A stretch of 64,000 nucleotides of DNA from Actinomycetospora sp. NBRC 106378 (GTDB lineage: Bacteria > Actinomycetota > Actinomycetes > Mycobacteriales > Pseudonocardiaceae), in the NCBI RefSeq assembly GCF_030269685.1, contig NZ_BSTT01000003.1:1-64000 (forward strand). Reading direction: 5' to 3'. Both the position numbers and the translations under genes were made by a program. This document shows, piece by piece, positions 52,555 to 60,797 of the stretch (position 1 is its first letter; each line of letters opens with the position of its first letter). The notes beneath the pieces are model-generated. The model was not told the DNA's origin, ran no database searches, and worked only from the letters and a program-made list of their open reading frames with translations.

Positions 52555-52866
52555 ATGACCACGCTCGAGCCCGCCCGCATCCCCGCCGCCACCATCGAGC
52601 GCGCCGTCAACGGTCCGGGTCGCCGCGCCTCGCGCCTGCCGCGCCCGTTCACCATGGTCACCACCGGTGGGATGCCCGGGGTCATGTCCCTCGCGTCCAG
52701 CCTGTGCGAGCTGGGCTACCGGATCCCGGACTTCGCCGTGGACGTCCACGAGGGCGTCTCCTGCACGAGCATCACCTGCACGGTCGCGCTGACCACCGAC
52801 GAGTGCGACGCCTTCGCCGACACCGTCCGGGGCCTGCCCGGCGTCGAGTCGGTCCAGCAGTACTGA
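52555..52866 (+). CDS. Small ACT-like domain protein
   Basis: A 103-residue protein with a 30-residue polar N-terminus, then MVTTGGMPGVMSLASSL, a beta-strand region with SCTSITCTVAL, and a final helix-strand FADTVRGLPGVESVQQY. The order beta-alpha-beta-beta-alpha-beta and the LPGV-x-x-V ending resemble ACT/ACT-like regulatory domains that bind amino acids. I cannot name a family, and no enzyme domain is fused. ATG 52555 has an AGGAG site. The structured leader makes amino-acid- or ligand-linked control plausible. Confidence 0.55.
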   Translation: MTTLEPARIPAATIERAVNGPGRRASRLPRPFTMVTTGGMPGVMSLASSLCELGYRIPDFAVDVHEGVSCTSITCTVALTTDECDAFADTVRGLPGVESVQQY

Positions 52867-53094
52867 CGTCCGCCGGCCGCGAAACGGGGTCGCGCCCCGA
52901 CCGGTCGGCGTCCTAGCGTCGGCGCGATGCGCCCCGACACTTGACTCTCCACCCGACCGGCCGACCGCCGTCCCTACCCTGCACCGCCCCTCCGGCTCGA
53001 CGACCCGCCGACGGCGACCGGCCTGCTGTGTGCCCTCCTGCGTGCCCGCCCCGGACTGGTCGCCGCGACCGTCGTCGTCGGCACCCTCTGGCTC

Positions 53095-54591
53095 GTGCCC
53101 GGCGCCCTCGTCCCGCTGGTCGCCGGGGACACCGTCGACACCGGCATCGCGGGCGGGGACACCGGCGCCCTCCTGGGGGGCGTCGCCCTCGTCGTCGCCC
53201 TCGGCCTCGCGCAGATGGCGGCCGGTGCGGCGCTGGACTTCCTGTCCCACGGCATGTGGCTGCACGCCGCGTCGAGCACCCAGCGCCGCCTGACCTCCCA
53301 CGTGCTCGGCCTCGGCGCCTCGCTGACGCCCCAGGTGAGCAGCGGCGACGTCACCGCCGTGACCACCTCGGACCTCAACAAGATCGGCAATCTGTTCGAC
53401 ACCGCCGGGCGGTTCGTCGGGTCCGTCGTGGCGTTCGGCGTCGTCGGGGTGGGCCTGCTCGGACGCTCGCCGCTCCTCGGTGCCGTGGCCCTGGTCGGCG
53501 TGCCCCTCGCCGTCGTCGGGATCGGCCCCCTGCTGCGTCCGCTGCAGCGTCGTCGCGACGCCCAGCGCACCGAGCTCGCGGCGGTGAACGCCCTCGCCGC
53601 GGACATCGTCGCCGGGCTGCGCATCCTGCGCGGCGTCGGTGGGGAGAGCCGGTTCGCGGCCCGCTTCGGCGCGGCCACCACCCGCGTCCGCGCGGCCGGC
53701 CTCGACGTCGCGCGCAGCACCGCGTCGCTCGCCGCGGCGGAGGTGCTGCTGCCCGGCCTCGTCCTCGTGGCCATCACGTGGCTCGGGGCGCGGCTCGCGG
53801 TCGAGGGGACGATCAGCCCGGGGGAGCTCGTCGCCGTCTACGGGGCGTCCGCGTTCCTCGTCGTCCCCGTCACGACGGCGACGGAGGCGGCCGCGGCGCT
53901 CGCCGCCGCCCGGGCCGGCGCGAAGAAGGTGGCGCGTCTGCTCGCCCTGCGCCCGCTGCTCGACGACCCGGGGGAGCGGGGCACGCCGTTGCCGCCCGGC
54001 GCGCTCGGGGTCGGTGACCCGACGACCGGCCTGACGGTGCACCCGGGCGAGCTCGTCGTCGTGGACGCGGGGGCGGGGGCCTCCGCCGTCGCCGCGCGGC
54101 TCGCCCGGTTCGACGACGGCGGCACCGTCGCCGACTGCGCCGCCGACACGGTCGCCCTCGCCGAGCTGCGCCGGCGCGTGGTCCACGCGGGCCCGGAGGA
54201 CCTCTGGTTCTCCGGCCCGCTGCGCGCCGAGCTCGAACCGCGGGGCGCGCTCACGGTCGACGAGGCGCTCGACGCCGCGGCCGCGACCGAGATCCTCGAC
54301 GGGTTCCCCGACGGGCTCGACGAGGTCCTCGGCGAGCGCGGCCGGGAGGTCTCGGGCGGGCAGCGGCAGCGGCTCGCCCTGGCCCGGGTGCTGCTCACCG
54401 ACGCCGACGTCCTCGTCCTCGAGGAGCCCACCTCGGCGGTGGACGCCCACACCGAGGCCTGGATCGCGGCGCGGGTCGCCGCGCGCCGCCGGGGCCGCAC
54501 CACGGTCGTCCTCGCCCAGACCGCGCCCTGGCGCCACGTGGCCGACCGCACCGTCGACCTCACCCGAACCCTCGAGGGGAGCACCCCATGA
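53095..54591 (+). CDS. ABC exporter half 1 (membrane domain + degenerate NBD), start uncertain
   Basis: As drawn (GTG 53095) the protein has 498 residues, but coding continues upstream in frame (about 52945-53094) with the rest of the first membrane helix. No ATG, GTG or TTG lies there, and ATG 52927 in the same frame is cut off by TGA at 52942. The membrane domain has about six helices. In the NBD the signature VSGGQRQRLALARVLL is intact. Walker A is degraded to DAGAGASAV with no Lys, Walker B ends EEP instead of DEP, and the H-loop His is replaced (LAQTAPW). It pairs with the following half (ATGA overlap). Confidence 0.78.
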   Translation: MPGALVPLVAGDTVDTGIAGGDTGALLGGVALVVALGLAQMAAGAALDFLSHGMWLHAASSTQRRLTSHVLGLGASLTPQVSSGDVTAVTTSDLNKIGNLFDTAGRFVGSVVAFGVVGVGLLGRSPLLGAVALVGVPLAVVGIGPLLRPLQRRRDAQRTELAAVNALAADIVAGLRILRGVGGESRFAARFGAATTRVRAAGLDVARSTASLAAAEVLLPGLVLVAITWLGARLAVEGTISPGELVAVYGASAFLVVPVTTATEAAAALAAARAGAKKVARLLALRPLLDDPGERGTPLPPGALGVGDPTTGLTVHPGELVVVDAGAGASAVAARLARFDDGGTVADCAADTVALAELRRRVVHAGPEDLWFSGPLRAELEPRGALTVDEALDAAAATEILDGFPDGLDEVLGERGREVSGGQRQRLALARVLLTDADVLVLEEPTSAVDAHTEAWIAARVAARRRGRTTVVLAQTAPWRHVADRTVDLTRTLEGSTP

Positions 54592-56324
54592 CCGCCGTCC
54601 TCGGCTACGCGTCCTCCCGGGAGGCCCTCACCTGGGCCGTCTCGGTGCTGCGGGCCCGCCGCGGGCGCTTCCTGACGACGACGGCGCTCTTCCTGACGGC
54701 GTCGGCCGCGGGCCTGGTCGGCCCGCAGCTGCTCGGGATGATCGTCGACGAGGTCGCCTCGGGGACCCGGTCGACCGTCCGCATCGATGTCCTCGCCGGC
54801 GTCTTCCTGGGGGCACTGTTGCTCACCGCCTGGCTGCGCCGCGCGGCCCGGTGGCGAGCCGGCGCCCTGGGGGAGGACCTGCTCGCGGCGAACCGCACGC
54901 AGCTCGTCGACCGGGCGCTGGCCCTGCCGCTGGGACAGGTCGAGGCGGTCGGGACGGGGGCCCTGCTCTCCCGCGCCACCACCGACCTCGACCGGGTCGA
55001 CTCCGCGCTGCGGCAGGGACTGCCCGAGGTCGTCACGGCGGCGGTGACGGTGGTGCTGACGATCGTCGCGATGGTCGTCACGTCCCCGCTGCTCGCCCTC
55101 GCCCTGCTCGTCGGGGTGCCGACGATCGTGTTCCCCACCCGGTGGCTCTGGCGCCGCCTCCCCGACGCCCAGCGCCGGATGCTCGACGCCTGGGCGCTGC
55201 TGGCCGCGCGCGCCCACGAGTCGACGGCGGGAGCCCGGACGCTCGACGCGCTCGGTCGCGTCCCGAGCCGCCGCCGCGGCGACCACGCGGCGCTGGACGG
55301 CGGCGTCGACTCCGAGCGCGACCTCCGGGACCTGTACGTGCGCTGGACGCCGTGGCTGGAGATCTCCCATGTCCTCCCACTCGCGGCGGTGCTGCTGCTC
55401 GGCGGCTGGGCCCACGGCCAGGGGCTGGTCTCCCTGGGCACGGTGACGACGATGGTCGTCTACACCCAGGCGGTGGCGACACCGCTCGAGACCGCGCTGT
55501 GGTGGGTCGAGGACCTCATGGTGGCGGCCACCGCGCTGCGCCGGGTCCTCGGCGTGCGGGTGCCGTCGCGACCGGCCCGGCGTGCGGTGGGGCCGCAGAC
55601 CGACGCCGGCCTGGAGGTCGACGGCGTGCGCTTCGCCTACCGCAGCGGGCGCCCGGTGCTGCGCGGGATCGACCTGCGGGTGCCCCGCGGCGAGCGCTGG
55701 GCGCTGGTCGGCGGGTCCGGGGCCGGCAAGTCGACGCTGGCACGCCTGATCGCCGGGGTCTCGGTTCCCGACGGCGGGTCGGTGCGGGTGGGCGGCCGCG
55801 AGGTCACCTCCCTCGACGACGACACCTTGCGCTCGGAGGTCCTGCTGCTGACCCAGGAGCACCACGTCTTCACGGGCACGGTGCGGGACAACCTCTTGCT
55901 GCCCGCCGGTGCGTTCACCGACGACGACCTGCGCGCCGCCCTCGACGTGGTCGGGCTCGGGCCGTGGCTCGCCGGTCTGTCGGAGGGTCTCGACACCGCC
56001 GTCGGGGCGGGCGCCCGGACGGTGCCCGCCACCGTGGCGCAGCGGCTCGCGCTGGCCCGGGTGGTGCTCGCCGACCCCGGCACCGTCGTCCTCGATGAGG
56101 CCACCTCCCTGCTGGACACCGCGTCGGCGCAGCGGACCGAGCGTGCGCTCGACCGGGTCCTCGCCGGCCGCACGGTCGTCGCGATCGCGCACCGGTTGCA
56201 CACCGCCGCCGCCGCGGACCGGGTGGCGGTGATGGCCGACGGGCGGATCGTCGAGCAGGGTCCGCCCGCCGAGCTGCTCGCCGCGGGTGGCGAGTACGCC
56301 CGGCTGGTGGCGGCGGCCTCCTGA
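54588..56324 (+). CDS. ABC exporter half 2 (membrane domain + NBD)
   Basis: This 578-residue half-transporter has six membrane helices in the first 310 residues. Its NBD has intact Walker A GGSGAGKST, Q-loop LLLTQEHHVFTGTVRDNLLL (cited in part), Walker B VVLDEATSLLD and H-loop IAHRL. The signature is lost: VPATVAQRLALARVVL replaces LSGGQ. Combined with half 1 this gives one complete ATP site (Walker A/B here, signature there) and one dead site, as in many heterodimeric exporters. The substrate is unknown. ATG 54588 overlaps the first half's stop. Confidence 0.88.
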   Translation: MTAVLGYASSREALTWAVSVLRARRGRFLTTTALFLTASAAGLVGPQLLGMIVDEVASGTRSTVRIDVLAGVFLGALLLTAWLRRAARWRAGALGEDLLAANRTQLVDRALALPLGQVEAVGTGALLSRATTDLDRVDSALRQGLPEVVTAAVTVVLTIVAMVVTSPLLALALLVGVPTIVFPTRWLWRRLPDAQRRMLDAWALLAARAHESTAGARTLDALGRVPSRRRGDHAALDGGVDSERDLRDLYVRWTPWLEISHVLPLAAVLLLGGWAHGQGLVSLGTVTTMVVYTQAVATPLETALWWVEDLMVAATALRRVLGVRVPSRPARRAVGPQTDAGLEVDGVRFAYRSGRPVLRGIDLRVPRGERWALVGGSGAGKSTLARLIAGVSVPDGGSVRVGGREVTSLDDDTLRSEVLLLTQEHHVFTGTVRDNLLLPAGAFTDDDLRAALDVVGLGPWLAGLSEGLDTAVGAGARTVPATVAQRLALARVVLADPGTVVLDEATSLLDTASAQRTERALDRVLAGRTVVAIAHRLHTAAAADRVAVMADGRIVEQGPPAELLAAGGEYARLVAAAS

Positions 56325-56338
56325 GGGCGTCCCCGGGA

Positions 56339-57214
56339 TCAGGCGAGGAACCCGATGAGGTGGTCGAGGACCAGGTCGGGCACCTCCTCGGGCAGGAAGT
56401 GGCCGGCCGGGAGTTCGGCCCCCGTGACGTCGGTGGCGTACTCCCGCCACACCTCGAGCGGGTGGTAGGCCTTCCCGACGATCGAGTCCCGACCCCAGAG
56501 CGCGAGCGTGGGACACCCGACCTGCTCGCCGACGGCGGCGGAGGCGTCGTCGGCGGCCAGGTCGCTCGTGCCCCCGGCGCGGTAGTCGGCGCAGGTGGCC
56601 GCGATGGTGGCGGGATCGGAGAAGCAGCGGACGTACTCGGCCATGACCGCCGGGTCGATGCTCGCGCCCGGAGCGAGGAGCCGTTCGATCGTGGCGCGCA
56701 GCCAGAACTCCGGTTCGTGGGCGAGGAGGCGTTCCGGGATGCCCGCGCCGGTCGCGGCGAAGAACCAGTGGTAATAGGCGCCCGCGACGGCCAGGTCGAG
56801 GTGGCGCAGGACGTGCCGGGTCGGGAGCATGTCCAGGACCGCGAGCCGGCCGACGACGTCGGGATGGTCGAGCACGAGGCGCTGGGCGACCCGGGCACCG
56901 CGGTCGTGGGCCACGACGTCGAACCGGTCGAACCCCAGGGTCCGCATGACGGCGACCTGGTCGGCGGCCATCGCCCGTTTCGCGTAGACGGTGCCGGCGT
57001 CGTCGGGCGTGGGTTTGTCGCTGTCGCCGTAGCCGCGCAGGTCGGTCGCGACCACCGTCCGGTCCTCGGCCAGGCGGGCGAGGAGGTGCCGCCACATCAG
57101 ACGGGTCTCGGGATACCCGTGGAGGAGGAGCAGCGGGGTGCCCTGCCCGCCGACGGTGGTCCGGATGCGGACCCCGTCGGCGTCGACGTCGTGGTCGGTG
57201 AAGGTGGCGCCCAT
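56339..57214 (-). CDS. Alpha/beta hydrolase, fluoroacetate-dehalogenase-like
   Basis: A 291-residue hydrolase with HGYPETRLMW (oxyanion loop), DLRGYGDSDKP and the nucleophile elbow VAHDRGARVAQRL. In that elbow Asp is the nucleophile (H-D-R-G), the arrangement in haloacetate dehalogenases and epoxide hydrolases. A late GHFLPEEVPD supplies the catalytic His. It would hydrolyse haloacids or epoxides. ATG 57214 overlaps the tautomerase stop by one base (TGATG), so both are made from the operator-controlled divergent promoter. Confidence 0.83.
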   Translation of the reverse strand: MGATFTDHDVDADGVRIRTTVGGQGTPLLLLHGYPETRLMWRHLLARLAEDRTVVATDLRGYGDSDKPTPDDAGTVYAKRAMAADQVAVMRTLGFDRFDVVAHDRGARVAQRLVLDHPDVVGRLAVLDMLPTRHVLRHLDLAVAGAYYHWFFAATGAGIPERLLAHEPEFWLRATIERLLAPGASIDPAVMAEYVRCFSDPATIAATCADYRAGGTSDLAADDASAAVGEQVGCPTLALWGRDSIVGKAYHPLEVWREYATDVTGAELPAGHFLPEEVPDLVLDHLIGFLA

Positions 57215-57603
57215 CAGTCGGTGTCCTCGACGCGGACACCCTGGGGGATGCCGTTGTACCCCCAGTTCAGGGGCGGGACCTCGTGGATCGCGACGTAGAA
57301 GATGCTCGCGAGCGGCCCGAGGATCCGGCCCAGCGCCTCGTGGGCGTGGGCGATGAAGGCGGCCTTCTCCTCGTCGGTGTTGATCCCGTCGGAGAGCAGG
57401 ACGTCGAGGTGGCCGCCGACGCCCTCGACGGGGGCGGCGCCGACGTAGACCGACCGCTCGGGCTGCAGGTCGACGTCGACGACGGTGATGCGAGCGATCT
57501 TGCGCAGGTCCTGCGCGAGCAGGTCGGTGATCGTGCTCGCGAGGGTGTCGACGGTCCGCGGGGGCAGATCGGGCCGGTTGAGGGTCAGGCGGACGAAGGG
57601 CAT
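57214..57603 (-). CDS. Tautomerase family protein
   Basis: This 129-residue protein begins Met-Pro-Phe-Val, leaving the N-terminal Pro that acts as catalytic base in 4-oxalocrotonate tautomerase-type enzymes. It is twice the length of the 60-residue monomer, like cis-3-chloroacrylic acid dehalogenase and MSAD relatives (VYVGAAPVEGVGG; FYVAIHEVPPLNWGYNG). Together with the dehalogenase-like hydrolase it suggests degradation of a halogenated or unsaturated acid. ATG 57603 is directly upstream of a TetR-type operator pair. Confidence 0.83.
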   Translation of the reverse strand: MPFVRLTLNRPDLPPRTVDTLASTITDLLAQDLRKIARITVVDVDLQPERSVYVGAAPVEGVGGHLDVLLSDGINTDEEKAAFIAHAHEALGRILGPLASIFYVAIHEVPPLNWGYNGIPQGVRVEDTD

Positions 57604-57623
57604 CGGGGGCTCCTCGGTCGTGA

Positions 57624-57677
57624 ACTGGGCTGGCTAGACCAGTAGAGAGGTGAGGGAACTGGTCTGTCAAGCCCAGT
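57624..57677. promoter_or_regulatory. Twin ACTGGNCT-N4-AGNCCAGT operators
   Basis: ACTGGGCT-N4-AGACCAGT (57624-57643) and ACTGGTCT-N4-AGCCCAGT (57658-57677) share the 20-base pattern, with centres 34 bases apart, between the divergent tautomerase and TetR genes. The half-site is identical in both but for one base. This is the probable binding site of the TetR regulator at 57696. Confidence 0.75.
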
Positions 57678-57695
57678 TCCCGTAGTCTCGTCGTC

Positions 57696-58307
57696 ATGAC
57701 GGAGGTGGTGCGGCGGCTGACGGCCCGGGGGGCGGCGACACGGGAGAAGATCGTCGCGGCGGCCGCGCAGCTGTTCTACGAGCAGGGCGTCCGGAACACC
57801 GGCAACGAGGACATCCGCCGGGAGGCCGGGGTCAGTGGGTCGCAGCTGAACCACTTCTTCGCCACCCGCGAGGACCTGGTGCGCGCCGTGCTGGCGCGCC
57901 GCACCGCCGAGGCGGCCGACCCGCAGCGCATCCCGGGCCTGGGGAGACCCGCCACCCGGGCGGCGCTGCGGGACTGGGCCGACGAGTACGTCGACCACTG
58001 GCGGGACCGCCTGGGTGGCTGCCGCGTCGGGTCCATCGCCGCCGAGACATTGAAGAGCGGGTTCGCGCTGGACGAGGACGTCGCCGGAGCCTTCGAGCAG
58101 TGGCGGGCGGCCCTGGAGGCGGGGCTCGTCGCCCTGCGGGAGAACGGCGAACTGGCGCCCGACGCCGACGTCGGGAACCTCGCCCTGGTCCTGCTCGCCT
58201 CCCTGCAGGGCGGTCTGTTCCTCACCCAGGCCCTCCGGGACGTCGCCCCGCTGGAGGCGGCGCTGGGGGCCGCACTCGAGGCCGTGGACCGCGCCGGCCC
58301 GGTGTGA
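57696..58307 (+). CDS. TetR family transcriptional regulator
   Basis: A 203-residue regulator with the HTH at about residues 15-60 (AAAQLFYEQGVRNTGNEDI; recognition helix VSGSQLNHFFATREDL). The C-terminal domain is TetR_C-like with LGGCRVGSIAAE. It belongs to the group with a small-molecule-binding pocket of the YxaF/LmrA type (GCR..S/A), which commonly senses drugs or aromatics. ATG 57696 lies seven bases after a -10-like TAGTCT (57683-57688), so the transcript may be leaderless. It most likely represses itself and the tautomerase/hydrolase pair. Confidence 0.88.
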   Translation: MTEVVRRLTARGAATREKIVAAAAQLFYEQGVRNTGNEDIRREAGVSGSQLNHFFATREDLVRAVLARRTAEAADPQRIPGLGRPATRAALRDWADEYVDHWRDRLGGCRVGSIAAETLKSGFALDEDVAGAFEQWRAALEAGLVALRENGELAPDADVGNLALVLLASLQGGLFLTQALRDVAPLEAALGAALEAVDRAGPV

Positions 58308-58316
58308 GCGGTTCCA

Positions 58317-58793
58317 TCAGGCCCGGCCCCTCGGCGAGCCGAAGGTGAAGTGCTCAGCCGACTCGCCGTCGTGGGCGAGTGCCTCGAGTCGCTCGACGCC
58401 GTCGGCCCAGCAGGGCCGGGCACCGTCGTCGGTGGTCCATACGACGTGCCCCGGCCAGGGGCCCTTCAGAAACCAGTCGTACCGGAGCCGGAGGGCCTCG
58501 CGGTGCAGTCCGGTGTAGACGAACGAGCGGGCGGTCGCGAGGTCCTGCCACCGACTCAGCGTCGCGATGTGGACGTGGGGATCGTGTCCCGCGAGGTCCG
58601 GGAGCCCCAGGGGCACCGCATACGCGCCCCAGCCGTCGTCGCCGTCGCGGTGGGCGTCGCCCCGGCCGAGGAAGCCGGGAGCCTCGCAGACGGTGCCGTA
58701 GATCTCCGTGCCACGGCGGGCGAAGTCGGCCACGGCGGCCGGATCGGCCGCGGGGTCGAGCAGGCCGAAGGTGTAGAGCGCGAGGGAGCCCAC
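58317..58793 (-). CDS. DUF3291 domain protein
   Basis: This 158-residue protein matches the DUF3291 pattern: LALYTFGLL, IYGTVCEAPGFLGR, HIATLSRWQDLATARSFVYTGLHREALRLRYDWF (cited as partial blocks) and a C-terminal FTFGSP. The fold is a ferredoxin-like antibiotic-biosynthesis-monooxygenase relative (dimeric alpha/beta barrel), but no catalytic assignment exists. GTG 58793 is used. It ends 9 bases from the convergent TetR stop. Confidence 0.78.
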   Translation of the reverse strand: MGSLALYTFGLLDPAADPAAVADFARRGTEIYGTVCEAPGFLGRGDAHRDGDDGWGAYAVPLGLPDLAGHDPHVHIATLSRWQDLATARSFVYTGLHREALRLRYDWFLKGPWPGHVVWTTDDGARPCWADGVERLEALAHDGESAEHFTFGSPRGRA

Positions 58794-58861
58794 GAATACG
58801 GTCCTACTCCTCCGGGGCCGGCGCGCGACGCGCCCCCCGCCGGCGGGCGCACACTGGAGGC

Positions 58862-60790
58862 ATGGCTGATCAGGACCGCGCGCGCCGGGAGGACCCGGGG
58901 CCGGGCCCGCTGTTCGAGGACCTCCTGGGGCGGTTGGTCGACCTCGACCTGGGCGCGCTCTTCGGCGGGGGGTTCGACGAGCCGGAGCGGCGCGACGATC
59001 AGGGGGGCGACCGGCGCGACGACCGCTGGGACGCACCCCGGCAGGACCCGCCGTCGGGAAGGACCTCGAGGCGCACCCCCACGCTCGATCGGCACGGGCG
59101 GGACCTGACCGCCGACGCCCGCGCGGGGCGACTCGACCCGGTCTTCGGGCGGGACGACGAGCTGTCGCAGGTCGTCGAGATCCTGGCGCGTCGGAGCAAG
59201 AACAACCCGGTCCTGCTGGGAGAGCCCGGCGTCGGGAAGACCGCGATCGTCGAGGCGCTGGCCGCACGGATCGCCGCGGGCGAGGTGCCGGCGGCGATCC
59301 GGGACACGCGGGTGGTGTCGGTCGACCTCGCGGGGATGGTGGCGGGCACCAAGTACCGCGGCGAGTTCGAGCAGCGGCTGACCGCGCTCGTCGCCGAGGC
59401 GTCCCACCCCGACACGATCCTGTTCGTCGACGAGCTGCACGCGATCGTCGGGGCGGGGTCGGCGCAGGAGTCGCCGATGGACGCGGCCGGGATCCTCAAG
59501 CCGGCCCTGGCCCGCGGGGAGCTGCGGCTGGTCGGGGCGACGACCACCGCCGAGTACCGCCGCCACGTCGAGCCCGACGCCGCCCTCGCCCGCCGGTTCG
59601 CCGCCGTCGACGTCCCGGAGCCGAGCCCGGCACAGACGATCACGATCCTCGACGGGCTCGCTCCCGGCTACGAGGCGCACCACGGGGTCGTGCTGCCGCC
59701 CGCGACGCGACGTGCGGCGGTGGAGCTGACGGCCCGCCACGTGCGGGACCGCCACCTGCCCGACAAGGCCATCGACGCCCTCGACCGGGCGGCGGCGCGG
59801 GTCCGGATGCGGGAGCCGGAGGGCCGGCCGACCGTGGGCGTCGACGACGTCGCGCGGGTGGTCGCCGACCTCACCGGCATCCCCGTCGCCGACCTCACCG
59901 AGGACGACCGTTCCCGGCTGCTCGACCTCGACGCCCGGCTGCGGGCGCGGGTGGTCGGGCAGGACGGGGCGGTGGACACCGTCGTCGACACGGTGCTCGC
60001 GGGCCGCGCGGGGCTGGCCGATCCGGAGCGGCCCCACGGGGCGATGCTGTTCGTCGGCCCGACCGGGGTCGGGAAGACCGAGCTGGCGCGGGCCCTGGCC
60101 GATGCGCTCGGCACCGAGCTCGTGCGGTTCGACATGGCCGAGTTCGGCGAGGCCCACACCGTGTCGCGGCTCACCGGGGCGCCGCCCGGGTACATCGGGC
60201 ACGACCGTCCCGGCGAGCTGGCCGAGGCCGTGCGCCGGCACCCGGCGTCGGTGGTGCTGTTCGACGAGATCGAGAAGGCCCACTCCGACGTGGTGGCCGT
60301 GCTGCTCGGGGTGCTCGACGCCGGGCGCCTCACCGACTCGCACGGCCGGACCGTCAGCTTCGCCGACACCGTGCTGATCATGACGTCCAACCTCGCGGCC
60401 GCCGAGCTGAAGATCGTCGACGACCCCGAGGAGGCCCGTGAGCCGGTCATGCGGGTGCTGCGGCGGTCGTTGCGCCCGGAGCTGCTGGGCCGCATCGACG
60501 ACGTCGTGCTCTTCCGGCGGCTGACCGCCGACCTGCTGGCGCGGGTGGTCGGACTGGCGCTCGACACCACGCGCGAGCGCCTCGCGGCGCAGGGCATCAC
60601 GCTGACGGTCGAGCCCGCCGCGCTGGCGACCCTGGCCGCCCGCGCCGACCCGGCGTCGGGAGCCCGCGGGTTGCGGCAGGTCGTGGCGCGCGAGGTGGAG
60701 CGCCCGCTCTCGCGCCGGATCGTGGCCGGCGCGGTGCGGGACGGCTCGGAGGTCGTCCTCGACGGTGAGCTGCGGCTCGAGGTGCGCTGA
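58862..60790 (+). CDS. Clp/Hsp100 AAA+ ATPase without N- and M-domains
   Basis: A 642-residue two-ring ATPase. A disordered acidic N-terminus (about 1-75) replaces the usual Clp N-domain. D1 (about 80-310) has Walker A GEPGVGKT and Walker B LFVDELHA; D2 (about 350-640) has GPTGVGKTE, VVLFDEIEKAH and the pore loop PPGYIGH. No coiled-coil M-domain lies between the rings, and no ClpP-docking I-G-(F/L) tripeptide is visible in D2, so it is neither a typical ClpB nor ClpC. It probably unfolds or remodels proteins. ATG 58862 has a GGAGG site. Confidence 0.82.
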   Translation: MADQDRARREDPGPGPLFEDLLGRLVDLDLGALFGGGFDEPERRDDQGGDRRDDRWDAPRQDPPSGRTSRRTPTLDRHGRDLTADARAGRLDPVFGRDDELSQVVEILARRSKNNPVLLGEPGVGKTAIVEALAARIAAGEVPAAIRDTRVVSVDLAGMVAGTKYRGEFEQRLTALVAEASHPDTILFVDELHAIVGAGSAQESPMDAAGILKPALARGELRLVGATTTAEYRRHVEPDAALARRFAAVDVPEPSPAQTITILDGLAPGYEAHHGVVLPPATRRAAVELTARHVRDRHLPDKAIDALDRAAARVRMREPEGRPTVGVDDVARVVADLTGIPVADLTEDDRSRLLDLDARLRARVVGQDGAVDTVVDTVLAGRAGLADPERPHGAMLFVGPTGVGKTELARALADALGTELVRFDMAEFGEAHTVSRLTGAPPGYIGHDRPGELAEAVRRHPASVVLFDEIEKAHSDVVAVLLGVLDAGRLTDSHGRTVSFADTVLIMTSNLAAAELKIVDDPEEAREPVMRVLRRSLRPELLGRIDDVVLFRRLTADLLARVVGLALDTTRERLAAQGITLTVEPAALATLAARADPASGARGLRQVVAREVERPLSRRIVAGAVRDGSEVVLDGELRLEVR

Positions 60791-60797
60791 CGCGGAC

